Assembly (NCBI GenBank): GCA_022791915.1
Contig: JAAWAB010000015.1
Coordinates: 186,001 to 250,000 of the forward strand
Reading direction: 5' to 3'
DNA: 64,000 nucleotides
From: Clostridia bacterium
GTDB taxonomy: Bacteria; Bacillota; Clostridia; Christensenellales; Pumilibacteraceae
Both the position numbers and the translations under genes were made by a program. This document shows, one piece after another, positions 11,201 through 19,593 of this stretch (position 1 is the first letter of the stretch; each line of letters starts with the position of its first letter). The notes under the pieces were generated by a model. It had not been told where the DNA came from. It worked only from the letters and a program-made list of their open reading frames with translations, and searched no databases.

Positions 11201-14200
11201 TCGGTACAACAGAGCGCGTTTTTTGAATGTAAATTGTTGGAACAGGTTGTTTTTGAGGCAGATAAAGCATTCAACACACCCGATAAAGCGGGCGCTCTTA
11301 CGATTTATCCCAAAGCATTCGATGCGTGTCCCGAATTGAAACGCGTAGACCTTCCCGAACGTCTTGTGGAATTTACGGCGGAAATATTCAATACGTGTAA
11401 AGCAATGGAAACGATTAATATTGATCGTAACAGTCCAAACTATTCTTCGGTAGACGGCATGTTGTGCGATAAAGCAGGCGCCACGATTTTGTATTGCCCT
11501 GTTGGAAAAAGCGAATTTACTATTACAACAAGTATTAACGCAATCGGCGATTATGCATTCAAAGGCTGTGTCAATTTGACCGAACTGGTAGTTCCGGGGT
11601 GGGTGCGTTCAATCGGAGTGAGCGCTTTTGAGGGATGTAGCAAAATCACCGAAATTACGTTTAAGGGATACGGAAATTCCACCGTGGAACTGACTGTGGG
11701 AACGCGCGCATTTGCTACTTGTTCGTCGCTTGAAAAAGTCACGTTTGAAAAAAACAGCAAAGTGGTAGATTTGGGAGATTATTCGTTCTATCTGTGCGGC
11801 AGTGTGACGGAAATTGTGTTACCTGCGACGGTTAAGAAGATTGGGAATCACGCATTCGAAACCTGTAAAGCGCTTGAAAGCATAGAAATTCCCGCGAGTA
11901 TGACCATTATAGGAGATGCTGCGTTCCAAGGATGTTTGAAACTTGCGAGTGTGCGTTTTGCCGAAAACGGTGCGGAATTATCGTTGGGCAAAAATGTTTT
12001 TCAGGATTGCAGTAAATTGAACAATGTATATATTCCCGCAAACGTGGTGGGAATCGGCGACGGTATCTTTATGGGATGTAAGTCGTTGACCGAGGTGGAA
12101 ATTTCGCCCGATAACGAAAAATTCATCATTTATGACCGCGTGCTTTACGGAAAGAACGCCGACGGGGAAATTGCAACGTTACTGTTCTTCCTGGACGGGG
12201 ACGTACGGGAATTCAAATTGCCCGACACAATCAAGACGCTCGGATCGGGCTTGTTCAAAAATAATAGAGTAATTACGTCTATAACAATCGGTACAAACGT
12301 TACTACTTTGGGCGACGAAGTGTTCAGAGGTTGCACCGCCTTGCAAAAAGTGGTGTTCGAGAGCGGTAGAACGGAAAAGTTGGAAATAGGGAAAAACGTG
12401 TTTTACGGATGTGTTAAACTCGCCGAAATACAGTTGCCGAATAAGTTGGATAAAATTCCGCAAGGTATGTTCCGCGGATGTACGTCGCTTGTGTCGGTTG
12501 TTATTCCCGACGGAATTACGGAAATAGGCGTGGAAGCGTACTACGGTTGTTCGGCGATTCGTAGTATAACATTCGGTAAAGACGTGAAAAAGATTTCGGA
12601 TAAAGCATTTCTGGGTTGTAATTCGCTCCCCGACGTGTTTATTCCCAATACGGTGACGGAAATCGATGGAGCTGCTTTCAGAGAGTGTACTTCGTTGCGT
12701 TTTGTTTCGTTTGAAGAAGGCGATTTGCCGTTGCAAATCCATTCGTCCGGAATGAATGCAATTTTCTATAAATGCACGGCTCTCGAATCGGTTGTGCTAC
12801 CTGATCGTTTGACGAGCATTGACACCTATGCTTTCAACGGGTGTACCTCGCTGAAAGAGATTACGATTCCGAAGGGTGTAACCGAGATCGGTAACTATGC
12901 GTTTTCGGGTTGTACGCAGTTGCAAACGGTGGATTATACGCCCGGAAGTGTAGCAACGGCACTTTCTATCGGAACCGACGCATTTAAGGGGTGTGCTGCC
13001 TTGAAAGTGATTCGGTTACCCAAACGTCTTTCAAGCATAAACTACGGGTCGAGTTATAATCTCTTTGAAGGATGTGACGCTATTTCCGAATTCGATATCG
13101 AAGAGGGAAGCAAGGATTTTGTTGCATCCGAGCAAGGAATTCTTTACAGAAAAAATAAGGACGGGGCGGTTTCGGATTTACTGCTTTGCCCGCGGACGAT
13201 TACGGGAACGGTAATCGTGCCCAAGACGGTTTCGTTTATATACAGCAGAGCTTTTATGAATTGCTACGGGCTTGAAGGAGTCGAATTCGAAAAAGGAGCG
13301 CCGAACGAAGTATTGCCCGAGTTGGTTATAGAGGACGGAAGAGGTTCTTGGGAATCGGCTATTTACAGTTTGGTAAGCGGTGCTTTTTTGAACTGCGGAT
13401 TGCTTACAAACGTTACATTGCCCGAACGTTTGACGCAATTGGGAGCAGCGGCATTCGGCGGATGTACTTCGCTTGAATCGGTGATATTTGAAGGCAGTGC
13501 GAGCAAGCTCTCAAAAATCGGCGGTGTGGCATTCTGCTATTGTACGTCGCTTACGTCGGTTACGTTTGAAGCTACGGAAAGCAAATTGACGAGCATCGGA
13601 GATCGCGCGTTTGCATATACCGCATTGAACGAATTTACCATGCCTGCGTCTGTGACTCTGTTGGAAGGGCAAGGTCGAGTATTCGAGAATTCTATTGTGC
13701 GTTCCGTTACCATTCCGAGTCGATTTGCAAATAATCAATTGCTGTTTACCAACTGCGACATGCTGTGCGAAATCAAAGTGCATGAGGGTACCACGCTTAT
13801 AAAAGACGGCGTGACGTTTGACGAATCGGGAACTATGTTGGTGAAATACCCTGCGGGACTGACGGCAAGAAAATACACGGTGCCCAAAGAAGTGGTAACG
13901 ATTGCGCAATCCGCTTTTCAGAATCAAAGATATCTTACCGAACTTGACTTTGAATCGGGAAGTCAGCTTACGACGATCGGAGAAAAGGCGTTTATGAGTT
14001 GCTATTCGTTGGAAAGCATAATAATTCCGAATACGTTGAGTTCGTTGGGAAAAAATGCGTTTTCAGGATGTGCACGGCTTCAAACAGTGGATTTTGGAAA
14101 TAACGTTTCGCTTACGACTATCGAGGCGTATACATTCCAAAACTGTAATTCGCTTACAACCGTGAATTTGCCGAGCAGTGTAACTTTGTTGGCGGCACAG

Positions 14201-17200
14201 GCTTTTCAGACATGTAAGGGATTACAAAGTATTGTGTTACCGAACGGAATTACCACTCTTCTCAACAATACTTTTTATGATTGCGTCAATCTTCGGTCGG
14301 TGACGTTGCCCGAGAGTTTGACGGAACTCGGAAACCTTGTATTCTGTAATTCGGGACTTACGGAAATTACCATTCCGAGCAGTGTGACAAAAATGGGAAA
14401 TAACGTGTTCCAGAATTGCGCCAAATTGAAAAAAGTGACGATTGAAGGTGAATTGCCCAATGTTAAATCCGGCGGAGCTTATTTCAAGGGTTGCTATGCG
14501 ATAGAACAGATTATTATAGAATCGGGTGTGACGGCAATCGGCGACTATGCTTTTGCTTCTACCGGAACTACGAAAAATTCGCCCGTTGGTTTGACGGTTG
14601 AATTTAAGGGAAACAGTGTGGAAAGTATCGGAAACTATGCGTTCCAAGGCTCGGGACTTACGGAAATCGTTATACCCGATTCGGTGAAAACAATAGGTAC
14701 GTATGCGTTCCAGAATTGCGAGTTGCTGAACGGCGTGACATTGCCTTCCGGACTCAAAACGATGGACAATTATTTGTTTGCGGGTTGTACGGCGCTTACG
14801 GGAATAACCATACCCAATAGCGTGGAAAGTATCGGAAACTATGCGTTCCAAGGCTCGGGACTTACGGAAATTGTTATACCCGATTCGGTGACAACGTTAG
14901 GCACGTATGTGTTCCGGAACTGCACGGCGCTCAACAACGTGACGCTTTCTTCCAAACTTACGAAGTTAGATAATTACCTGTTTGGTGGTTGTACGGCGCT
15001 TACGCAGATAACCATACCGAACAGCGTGGAAAGTATCGGAAACTATGCATTCCAAGATTCGGGACTTACGGAAATCGTTATACCCGATTCGGTGAAAACA
15101 ATCGGCACCAATGCGTTCCAAAATTGTGAAAGCCTTACGGAAGTAGATTTGAAGAACGTGACGAGTATCGGCGCCAATGCGTTCCAGGGAACGAATCTTT
15201 CAGCCATTGTCATTCCCGTAAGTGTTACAAGTATCGGAAAGGCGGCATTTGCGGGCATTCCCATTACGTCGGTTTTGTTTGAAGATTATGCGGAAGGGTA
15301 TACCGGTCCAAAGAGTACCGTGACGATTGCGGCGGGTACGAGTGCAATCACGGCAACCGGCTACGGCGTATTTGCGTTCTGCGAAAATTTGACCGACGTG
15401 ACGCTTTCGAGTCGTGTGACGGGGATTCCCGACGCTACATTCCTTAATAGCGCAATAACGAGCATTACGATTCCGACGAGTGTGACAACAATCGGAAAAT
15501 CGGCGTTTGCGGGTACACCGATTACGACGATTACGTTTGAAGAATACGATGAGAACTATACGGGAACAAAAAGCAACGTGACCATTACGGCGGGAACAAG
15601 CGCGACGAGCGCTCTCAATTTCGGTGCTTTTGCCGCATGTGAGAATTTGCTTACGGTTACGCTTTCGAGTCGCGTGAAAGAAATACCGAACTATATGTTC
15701 TACGGTTCGTTCGCAGATTCCGGGCAGACCGTTGTGAATTTGGGAAAAGCGGTTGTTGAAAAAATCGGACAATATGCGTTTATGAATACAAAGTTAACGC
15801 GCATGGACTTGAAAGAAGGATTGCTGACGCTTGGTTTTAATGCATTCCGTAACAGCAAGCTCACTGCGGTTACGATTCCGAAGAGCGTTCAGAGTTTTGA
15901 TAACAACGTCTTTTTGGGCAATGAAAATCTTGTGACTGTGAATATCCCCACAGACGGACTGGGTCATTTCGGTACGTATACGTTCTCGGGTTGTATTCGT
16001 TTGGAAACGGTGAACTTTACGGGAGAAGGGGAACAGTTAAAGAAGATAGGGGCAGGAGCGTTCTACGGAACCAGTGCGCTTACGAAAATCGAAATACCCG
16101 ACAGTGTTACGGAAATCGGTTCGGCGGCTTTTTATAACGGCGGCTTGACAAGTATTGTGATTCCCGATAATGTAACCGAAATTGCGGAAAATACTTTTAA
16201 CGGAAATGCGCAGCTTGCGTCGGTTACACTGCCGTCGGGTGTGGCGAAAATCGGACACCATGCATTTGCGAATTGCGGTTTGTTAACGGAAATCGTTCTT
16301 CCGTACGGATTGCAACAGATTGAAGAATACGCGTTTTCGAATTGCGGACTTACGCAAGTGCGCTTGCCCGAGAACGTAACCAATGTAGGAAATTGCGTGT
16401 TCTTCGGATGTGCTGCCCTTGCGTCGGCATCTATTCCCGAAAGCGTAACGAGTATCGGAGAGAATATCTTTGAAGGTTGTGTTCTTTTAACGGATTTGCA
16501 ACTTGCGAGTGGCAATACGTTGTTTACGGTGGAGAACGGCGCGTTATACAACCGCAATAAGACGGAGTTGTACAGTGTACTTTCGGCGAATACGGGAACA
16601 TTTACCGTGCCTTCTTCGGTAACGACGATTTTGCCGGATGCTTTTGCCCGCAGCGCTATTACAAGGGTTGTGTTTGAAGGAGATATTTCCGAAATCGGCG
16701 CATATACGTTTGACGGTTGTGCGCAACTGGAAGAAATCGTGTTGCCGGAAGGCGTATTCACAATCGGCGATTATGCATTCCGAGATTGTTCGGCATTGAA
16801 GAAGATTTATATTCCGAGTTCGGTTACGAGTATCGGCGAAGGGGCGTTTGACGGGTGCACGTTGTTGGAAGAAGCGGAATTTGCCGAAGGTTGTACGCTT
16901 TCGATTGGGACGTATTTCCAAAATACGGGCTTAAAACGAATTGTGATTCCGCAGAGTGTGACGGGTATCGATGAAAATGCGTTTACGAATCTGACTACGC
17001 TTGTGGATATTGTTTTTGCCGAAAACGGAAAGCTTGCTTCAATCGGTGCAAATGCATTCCAAGGAATCGGCGCCATTACGTCGATTACCGTTCCGAGCAG
17101 TGTGGCAACTATCGGAAACTATGCGTTTGCCGATATTCCTACGCTTACTACGGTTACGTTTGCACAGGATTCCGCGCTGAATACGATTGGAAATTATGTG

Positions 17201-18388
17201 TTCCAAAACAGTCAAGTATCGCAAATCACGTTGCCCGGTCAGTTGAGCTCTTTGGGCGCATTGACGTTTGCGGGTTGCGAGAATCTTCAAAAGGTGACTT
17301 TTGCGGAGAGCGAGCGCGTGCTGACGATTAGCGGAACAAGCGAAACAAGTGCCGCATTTGCAGGATTTACTTCGTTGACCGATGTAGACTTTACGAATCG
17401 TGCGACTACAATCGGAAATTATGCATTCTTTGGGTGCACTGCGTTGCAGAATATTACGTGGGATTCTATTGTGAGTATCGGAGATTACGCTTTTGCGGGT
17501 TGCGAGAAGATTGCCGCCGTATCGCTTGCGAGCGGATTGAAAAAAGTGGGCGCACATGCATTCCTTGATACTGCCGTTACGGAATTGACTATACCCGGCG
17601 GAGCAACGATAGGCGCGTTTACGGGAGATACGAAGATACAACGCATTATCATTGAAGACGGTATTGCTACAATAGCAAGCAACACGTTTAAGGATTGCGT
17701 TAATCTTACGGAAGTGAGATTGCCGAGTACTCTTGTTGGCTCAACTTCGGACAGCACTGCCGGAATATCGGAAAGTGCGTTCCAAAACAGCGGTATCACC
17801 GGCATTGAAATTCCGATCGGATTGAAACGAATTGGAAAAAATGCGTTTATGGATTGTGCTGCGTTGACCACGGTGACATTTGCAAAGGGATGTCGACTGG
17901 AAAGCATGGGAGAGGGCGCATTCCGAAACAGCGGTATCACCGGCATTGAACTTCCCGAAAACATGACGGCGCTGTCGAACTACACATTTTACGGTTGCGG
18001 TGCTCTTTTAACGGCGAAGTTGCCCGCACGGTTGACGACAATCAATCAATATGTTTTTGCGGAATGTGCGGCGCTTACTTCGGTTAACATTCCTATTCGT
18101 GTTAGCACTATCGGTGCGCATGCCTTTGAAAATTGTACTTCGGTAAACGAGTTGACGTTGCCTATTATGCGTACCGTGGGAGCGAATGCATTTACGGGTT
18201 GGACAAATGCGCAAACAATAAAAGTGCAAGTGCTTAAAGGACCTTTTGTGGGAATCGGCGGCACCTATTGGGATGAGGCGTGGAATGCGGACAGTACGGC
18301 GAATGTGGTATGGCAAGTTTCCGAAACGACGGAAATTGCGCCGCCTGCCGAGAGTAGTCGGACATCGGAACTGCTTATGGTCGCGTAA
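8231..18388 (+). CDS. Giant BspA-like leucine-rich repeat lipoprotein (3385 aa)
   Basis: The start is the ATG at 8231, 8 bases after AAAGGAG; the open frame extends further upstream but without a good start. The N-terminus is a lipoprotein signal (hydrophobic core, then AVAFAC, lipidated Cys27). After a small beta domain come two InlB/Listeria-Bacteroides-type repeats (about residues 120-187 and 196-268, ending LYAQW and LFAEW), fibronectin-III-like domains (about 276-680), two more InlB-like repeats (about 686-838), then some 100 LRR_5 (BspA) repeats of 'IG.YAF.GC..L..V.IP.SVT.I' type to about residue 3340. The C-terminus has no anchor. BspA-like proteins are surface adhesins that bind host or bacterial partners; the ligand here is unknown. 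It has its own promoter. Internal DNA repeats show recent repeat growth. Confidence 0.92.
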   Translation: MEKRKKQPLYVLLFVMVALVSAVAFACTDGKLQGTDRETPEVGEYYCVASDGTEYTLSLDEKYSFTYKTGDNTITGTYVAVNDNAFTLTFTDGTMSASLSGDVLTVAYNGQTLRFFKKVLYTVTFDVKGGSVVAAQQVMNGKTASKPADPTREGNVFVGWFTDEKFTQPFSFSTQIVTGNITLYAQWVAVVPGQTEFTVQFDLGYENAPAVDGKNTIGGKLYGVETPERAGYDFKGWWVSTYEQRDKLTYKWNADTTFAENTTLFAEWEAKRTGGKLAAPEVSVENGVISWNGIVGVSSYTLEITGPSGYVPFNGTVGATSKTDAFDDAPVGDYVIKVRANATSAANNSETTVRSYRHKALSRVSLFQVVEPSSLLFNAVANAEKYLITIDCGDKEHNHTDFDNGNSTNYNFANCVMQKGGIKFTVSAVAEGYAPSVPNTFVFERVLDSVTGLSVDESTQTVNWTAVPHATDYVVTVICGDGEHKETVTGTSYDLRACTPVSGGAIVIKVQPRAKGYVSSDASEVTFEKASFATPGDVRLVNKLLTWSDVGADSYTIRIGGKEFTAETNSFDLSTIDDEIGWENAKDYVLNIRANGTVSSPWSDDVDMRYYALYSTLAYGRSTVSWRHVIGATAYRVQVNGTESATVETGVNFAEVVLTQKGKNTVSVSFYDGSKWSEEASIEVTAFEITFDSGLGTSVAPQYKALGDRMDVLPTSTRTGYHLNGWYNAPGGAENNAGRYTDETLANEEDMILYANWTPNTYTVTYNAGAQGETNQTTSSVTYLKDYTLEIPTSTDGAVAFMGWFSELDGRGTQYTDANGNGLNAWEQASDVVVFAYWVNVLKYTERPDGTYSVSKGPGIDLVTSVTIPSVYNGKLVSQVASYAFSYCYELEAVNIPDTIRIVETKNAFSSCKSLKAINVYHVEGNPESVYSSEEGVLIFKNENTGACELSYVPMAKDGEFTVPASVTDLPLKIFNNASFTKIIVPTNVVSVQQSAFFECKLLEQVVFEADKAFNTPDKAGALTIYPKAFDACPELKRVDLPERLVEFTAEIFNTCKAMETINIDRNSPNYSSVDGMLCDKAGATILYCPVGKSEFTITTSINAIGDYAFKGCVNLTELVVPGWVRSIGVSAFEGCSKITEITFKGYGNSTVELTVGTRAFATCSSLEKVTFEKNSKVVDLGDYSFYLCGSVTEIVLPATVKKIGNHAFETCKALESIEIPASMTIIGDAAFQGCLKLASVRFAENGAELSLGKNVFQDCSKLNNVYIPANVVGIGDGIFMGCKSLTEVEISPDNEKFIIYDRVLYGKNADGEIATLLFFLDGDVREFKLPDTIKTLGSGLFKNNRVITSITIGTNVTTLGDEVFRGCTALQKVVFESGRTEKLEIGKNVFYGCVKLAEIQLPNKLDKIPQGMFRGCTSLVSVVIPDGITEIGVEAYYGCSAIRSITFGKDVKKISDKAFLGCNSLPDVFIPNTVTEIDGAAFRECTSLRFVSFEEGDLPLQIHSSGMNAIFYKCTALESVVLPDRLTSIDTYAFNGCTSLKEITIPKGVTEIGNYAFSGCTQLQTVDYTPGSVATALSIGTDAFKGCAALKVIRLPKRLSSINYGSSYNLFEGCDAISEFDIEEGSKDFVASEQGILYRKNKDGAVSDLLLCPRTITGTVIVPKTVSFIYSRAFMNCYGLEGVEFEKGAPNEVLPELVIEDGRGSWESAIYSLVSGAFLNCGLLTNVTLPERLTQLGAAAFGGCTSLESVIFEGSASKLSKIGGVAFCYCTSLTSVTFEATESKLTSIGDRAFAYTALNEFTMPASVTLLEGQGRVFENSIVRSVTIPSRFANNQLLFTNCDMLCEIKVHEGTTLIKDGVTFDESGTMLVKYPAGLTARKYTVPKEVVTIAQSAFQNQRYLTELDFESGSQLTTIGEKAFMSCYSLESIIIPNTLSSLGKNAFSGCARLQTVDFGNNVSLTTIEAYTFQNCNSLTTVNLPSSVTLLAAQAFQTCKGLQSIVLPNGITTLLNNTFYDCVNLRSVTLPESLTELGNLVFCNSGLTEITIPSSVTKMGNNVFQNCAKLKKVTIEGELPNVKSGGAYFKGCYAIEQIIIESGVTAIGDYAFASTGTTKNSPVGLTVEFKGNSVESIGNYAFQGSGLTEIVIPDSVKTIGTYAFQNCELLNGVTLPSGLKTMDNYLFAGCTALTGITIPNSVESIGNYAFQGSGLTEIVIPDSVTTLGTYVFRNCTALNNVTLSSKLTKLDNYLFGGCTALTQITIPNSVESIGNYAFQDSGLTEIVIPDSVKTIGTNAFQNCESLTEVDLKNVTSIGANAFQGTNLSAIVIPVSVTSIGKAAFAGIPITSVLFEDYAEGYTGPKSTVTIAAGTSAITATGYGVFAFCENLTDVTLSSRVTGIPDATFLNSAITSITIPTSVTTIGKSAFAGTPITTITFEEYDENYTGTKSNVTITAGTSATSALNFGAFAACENLLTVTLSSRVKEIPNYMFYGSFADSGQTVVNLGKAVVEKIGQYAFMNTKLTRMDLKEGLLTLGFNAFRNSKLTAVTIPKSVQSFDNNVFLGNENLVTVNIPTDGLGHFGTYTFSGCIRLETVNFTGEGEQLKKIGAGAFYGTSALTKIEIPDSVTEIGSAAFYNGGLTSIVIPDNVTEIAENTFNGNAQLASVTLPSGVAKIGHHAFANCGLLTEIVLPYGLQQIEEYAFSNCGLTQVRLPENVTNVGNCVFFGCAALASASIPESVTSIGENIFEGCVLLTDLQLASGNTLFTVENGALYNRNKTELYSVLSANTGTFTVPSSVTTILPDAFARSAITRVVFEGDISEIGAYTFDGCAQLEEIVLPEGVFTIGDYAFRDCSALKKIYIPSSVTSIGEGAFDGCTLLEEAEFAEGCTLSIGTYFQNTGLKRIVIPQSVTGIDENAFTNLTTLVDIVFAENGKLASIGANAFQGIGAITSITVPSSVATIGNYAFADIPTLTTVTFAQDSALNTIGNYVFQNSQVSQITLPGQLSSLGALTFAGCENLQKVTFAESERVLTISGTSETSAAFAGFTSLTDVDFTNRATTIGNYAFFGCTALQNITWDSIVSIGDYAFAGCEKIAAVSLASGLKKVGAHAFLDTAVTELTIPGGATIGAFTGDTKIQRIIIEDGIATIASNTFKDCVNLTEVRLPSTLVGSTSDSTAGISESAFQNSGITGIEIPIGLKRIGKNAFMDCAALTTVTFAKGCRLESMGEGAFRNSGITGIELPENMTALSNYTFYGCGALLTAKLPARLTTINQYVFAECAALTSVNIPIRVSTIGAHAFENCTSVNELTLPIMRTVGANAFTGWTNAQTIKVQVLKGPFVGIGGTYWDEAWNADSTANVVWQVSETTEIAPPAESSRTSELLMVA
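14612..15140 (+). repeat. 204-bp tandem repeat inside the LRR gene
   Basis: Near-identical units begin at 14618, 14822 and 15026 (GTGGAAAGTATCGGAAACTA in each), an exact 204-bp period coding for 68 residues, or three LRRs. The third copy decays after about 100 bases. This is a recent in-frame amplification. Confidence 0.88.
15218..15720 (+). repeat. 258-bp diverged tandem repeat inside the LRR gene
   Basis: Two units of 86 residues, aligned by TTTGCGGG at 15248 and 15506, share FAG(I/T)PIT, YTG.KS.VTI.AGTSA and LSSRV. They are more diverged than the 204-bp repeat, so the duplication is older. Confidence 0.75.
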
Positions 18389-18397
18389 AAATAGCGC

Positions 18398-18429
18398 ATA
18401 CCACCGACCGATTTGTGGGTCGGTGGTAT
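18398..18429. terminator. Perfect 12-bp hairpin between giant LRR gene and next promoter
   Basis: ATACCACCGACC (18398-18409) pairs perfectly with GGTCGGTGGTAT (18418-18429) over an 8-base loop, 10 bases after the stop codon. No U-tract follows on the plus strand, so termination by the intrinsic route is doubtful. It ends 7 bases before the -35 box at 18437 and could instead be an operator or an mRNA 3'-end stabiliser. Confidence 0.5.
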
Positions 18430-18436
18430 AATAGGT

Positions 18437-18465
18437 TTGACAAAACGAGAAATTTGTGGTATTAT
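18437..18465 (+). promoter_or_regulatory. Sigma-A promoter with extended -10 for MoxR/VWA/lipoprotein operon
   Basis: TTGACA (18437-18442), 17-base spacer, TATTAT (18460-18465) preceded by TGG. It lies 61 bases before the ATG at 18526 and is the only clear promoter ahead of the seven genes running to the terminator at 32434. Confidence 0.85.
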
Positions 18466-18525
18466 ATCAATGTATGTACCCTTTATTCCTTAATTTGTAC
18501 CGCTTGGCGGGGAAAGGAGCAGGAT

Positions 18526-19554
18526 ATGGATAAAAATTCTTCTTTTCAAAAATTTTATTCCCGTTTGATGTGGGAAGGCATTGCGAAAGCGGCTCTCTGC
18601 GGATTGGTTGCGGGTTTTGCCGCGAATTTCGTTGCGGCGCTCATTACCTGGTTTTTTACGGTGAAGGGGTTGTGGATTTCGATAGTTGTGGGCGTGGTTG
18701 TTGCCGCGGGTAGCGGGGTGCTGTTCTACTTTAAGAAGTTCCGCCCCACGTCGGAACAGATTGCGCGGCGGGTGGACCGACTCGGTTTGGAAGAGCGCAT
18801 GATTACCATGCAGGAGTTCCGAAACGACGAATCGTATATTGCGTTTCGTCAGAGAGAGGACGCCAAACAAAAGATGAACACCGTGAGCGATAAGCAGATT
18901 AAGTTCCGTTTATCTACGGCATCGATTGTATTGGCTACGGTGTTTTGCGTGTGCGGCGTGTCGATGTCTACGGTAACGGCGTTAAGCGATTCGGGAAAAA
19001 TTCGTAATGGGGGCGAAATTATCGGCGATATTATTTCTCCTCCGCAGTACTTTGAAGTGAGTTATGTTGTGGAGAACGACGAAGGCGGGTTGATTGAGGG
19101 GGAAGCCGACCAGCTTGTGCTCGAAGGCGAAACGTCGGAAACGGTAGTTGCGGTTGCCGATGACGGCTGGGTATTTATAGGTTGGAACGACGGCGGGAAA
19201 GACCCTTCGCGCGAAGACGAGGATATTCGGGAGGATTTGGTTTTTGTTGCATACTTCGAGCGTGTTGAAGAAAGCGATGATCCGGGTGAAGACCCCGATG
19301 CACCCGACGAACCGAGTGACGAGCCTGCCGACCCGTCGGAAGAAAAGCCGGGAAATCCGGGCGACCCCAACAATAACGGGAACGGAGCGTCCGGTAATTA
19401 TGAAGCGAACGATCAGATAATCGACGGTAACACGAATTACAAAGACGTGTATCAGGGATACTACGACCAGGCAATGGAGATGTTGAAAAACGGGGAGAGC
19501 ATTCCGCCCGCATTACGCGCCATTATCGAATCGTATTTCGGCATAATGCTGTAA
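18526..19554 (+). CDS. Membrane protein with InlB-like module, first gene of MoxR operon
   Basis: The 342-residue protein starts at the ATG at 18526, 7 bases after AAAGGAG; the open frame upstream lies in the promoter. Two adjacent transmembrane helices (about residues 20-43 and 48-68) are followed by a charged cytoplasmic-type segment and a third helix near residue 130. The segment after it (about 170-245, EVSYVVENDEGG to FVAYFE, with 'WVFIGWNDGG') looks like an InlB/Listeria-Bacteroides repeat, the same module used in the neighbouring LRR lipoproteins. Then follows a Pro/Glu/Asp-rich linker and a short C-terminal domain. The N-terminal layout resembles DUF4175-type proteins that accompany MoxR/DUF58/VWA genes, but that link is tentative. 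It may connect the ATPase module to surface proteins. Confidence 0.75.
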   Translation: MDKNSSFQKFYSRLMWEGIAKAALCGLVAGFAANFVAALITWFFTVKGLWISIVVGVVVAAGSGVLFYFKKFRPTSEQIARRVDRLGLEERMITMQEFRNDESYIAFRQREDAKQKMNTVSDKQIKFRLSTASIVLATVFCVCGVSMSTVTALSDSGKIRNGGEIIGDIISPPQYFEVSYVVENDEGGLIEGEADQLVLEGETSETVVAVADDGWVFIGWNDGGKDPSREDEDIREDLVFVAYFERVEESDDPGEDPDAPDEPSDEPADPSEEKPGNPGDPNNNGNGASGNYEANDQIIDGNTNYKDVYQGYYDQAMEMLKNGESIPPALRAIIESYFGIML

Positions 19555-19593
19555 AAAATAAAGAACCTATTGAACGGAGAGGCAAAAGAAACT

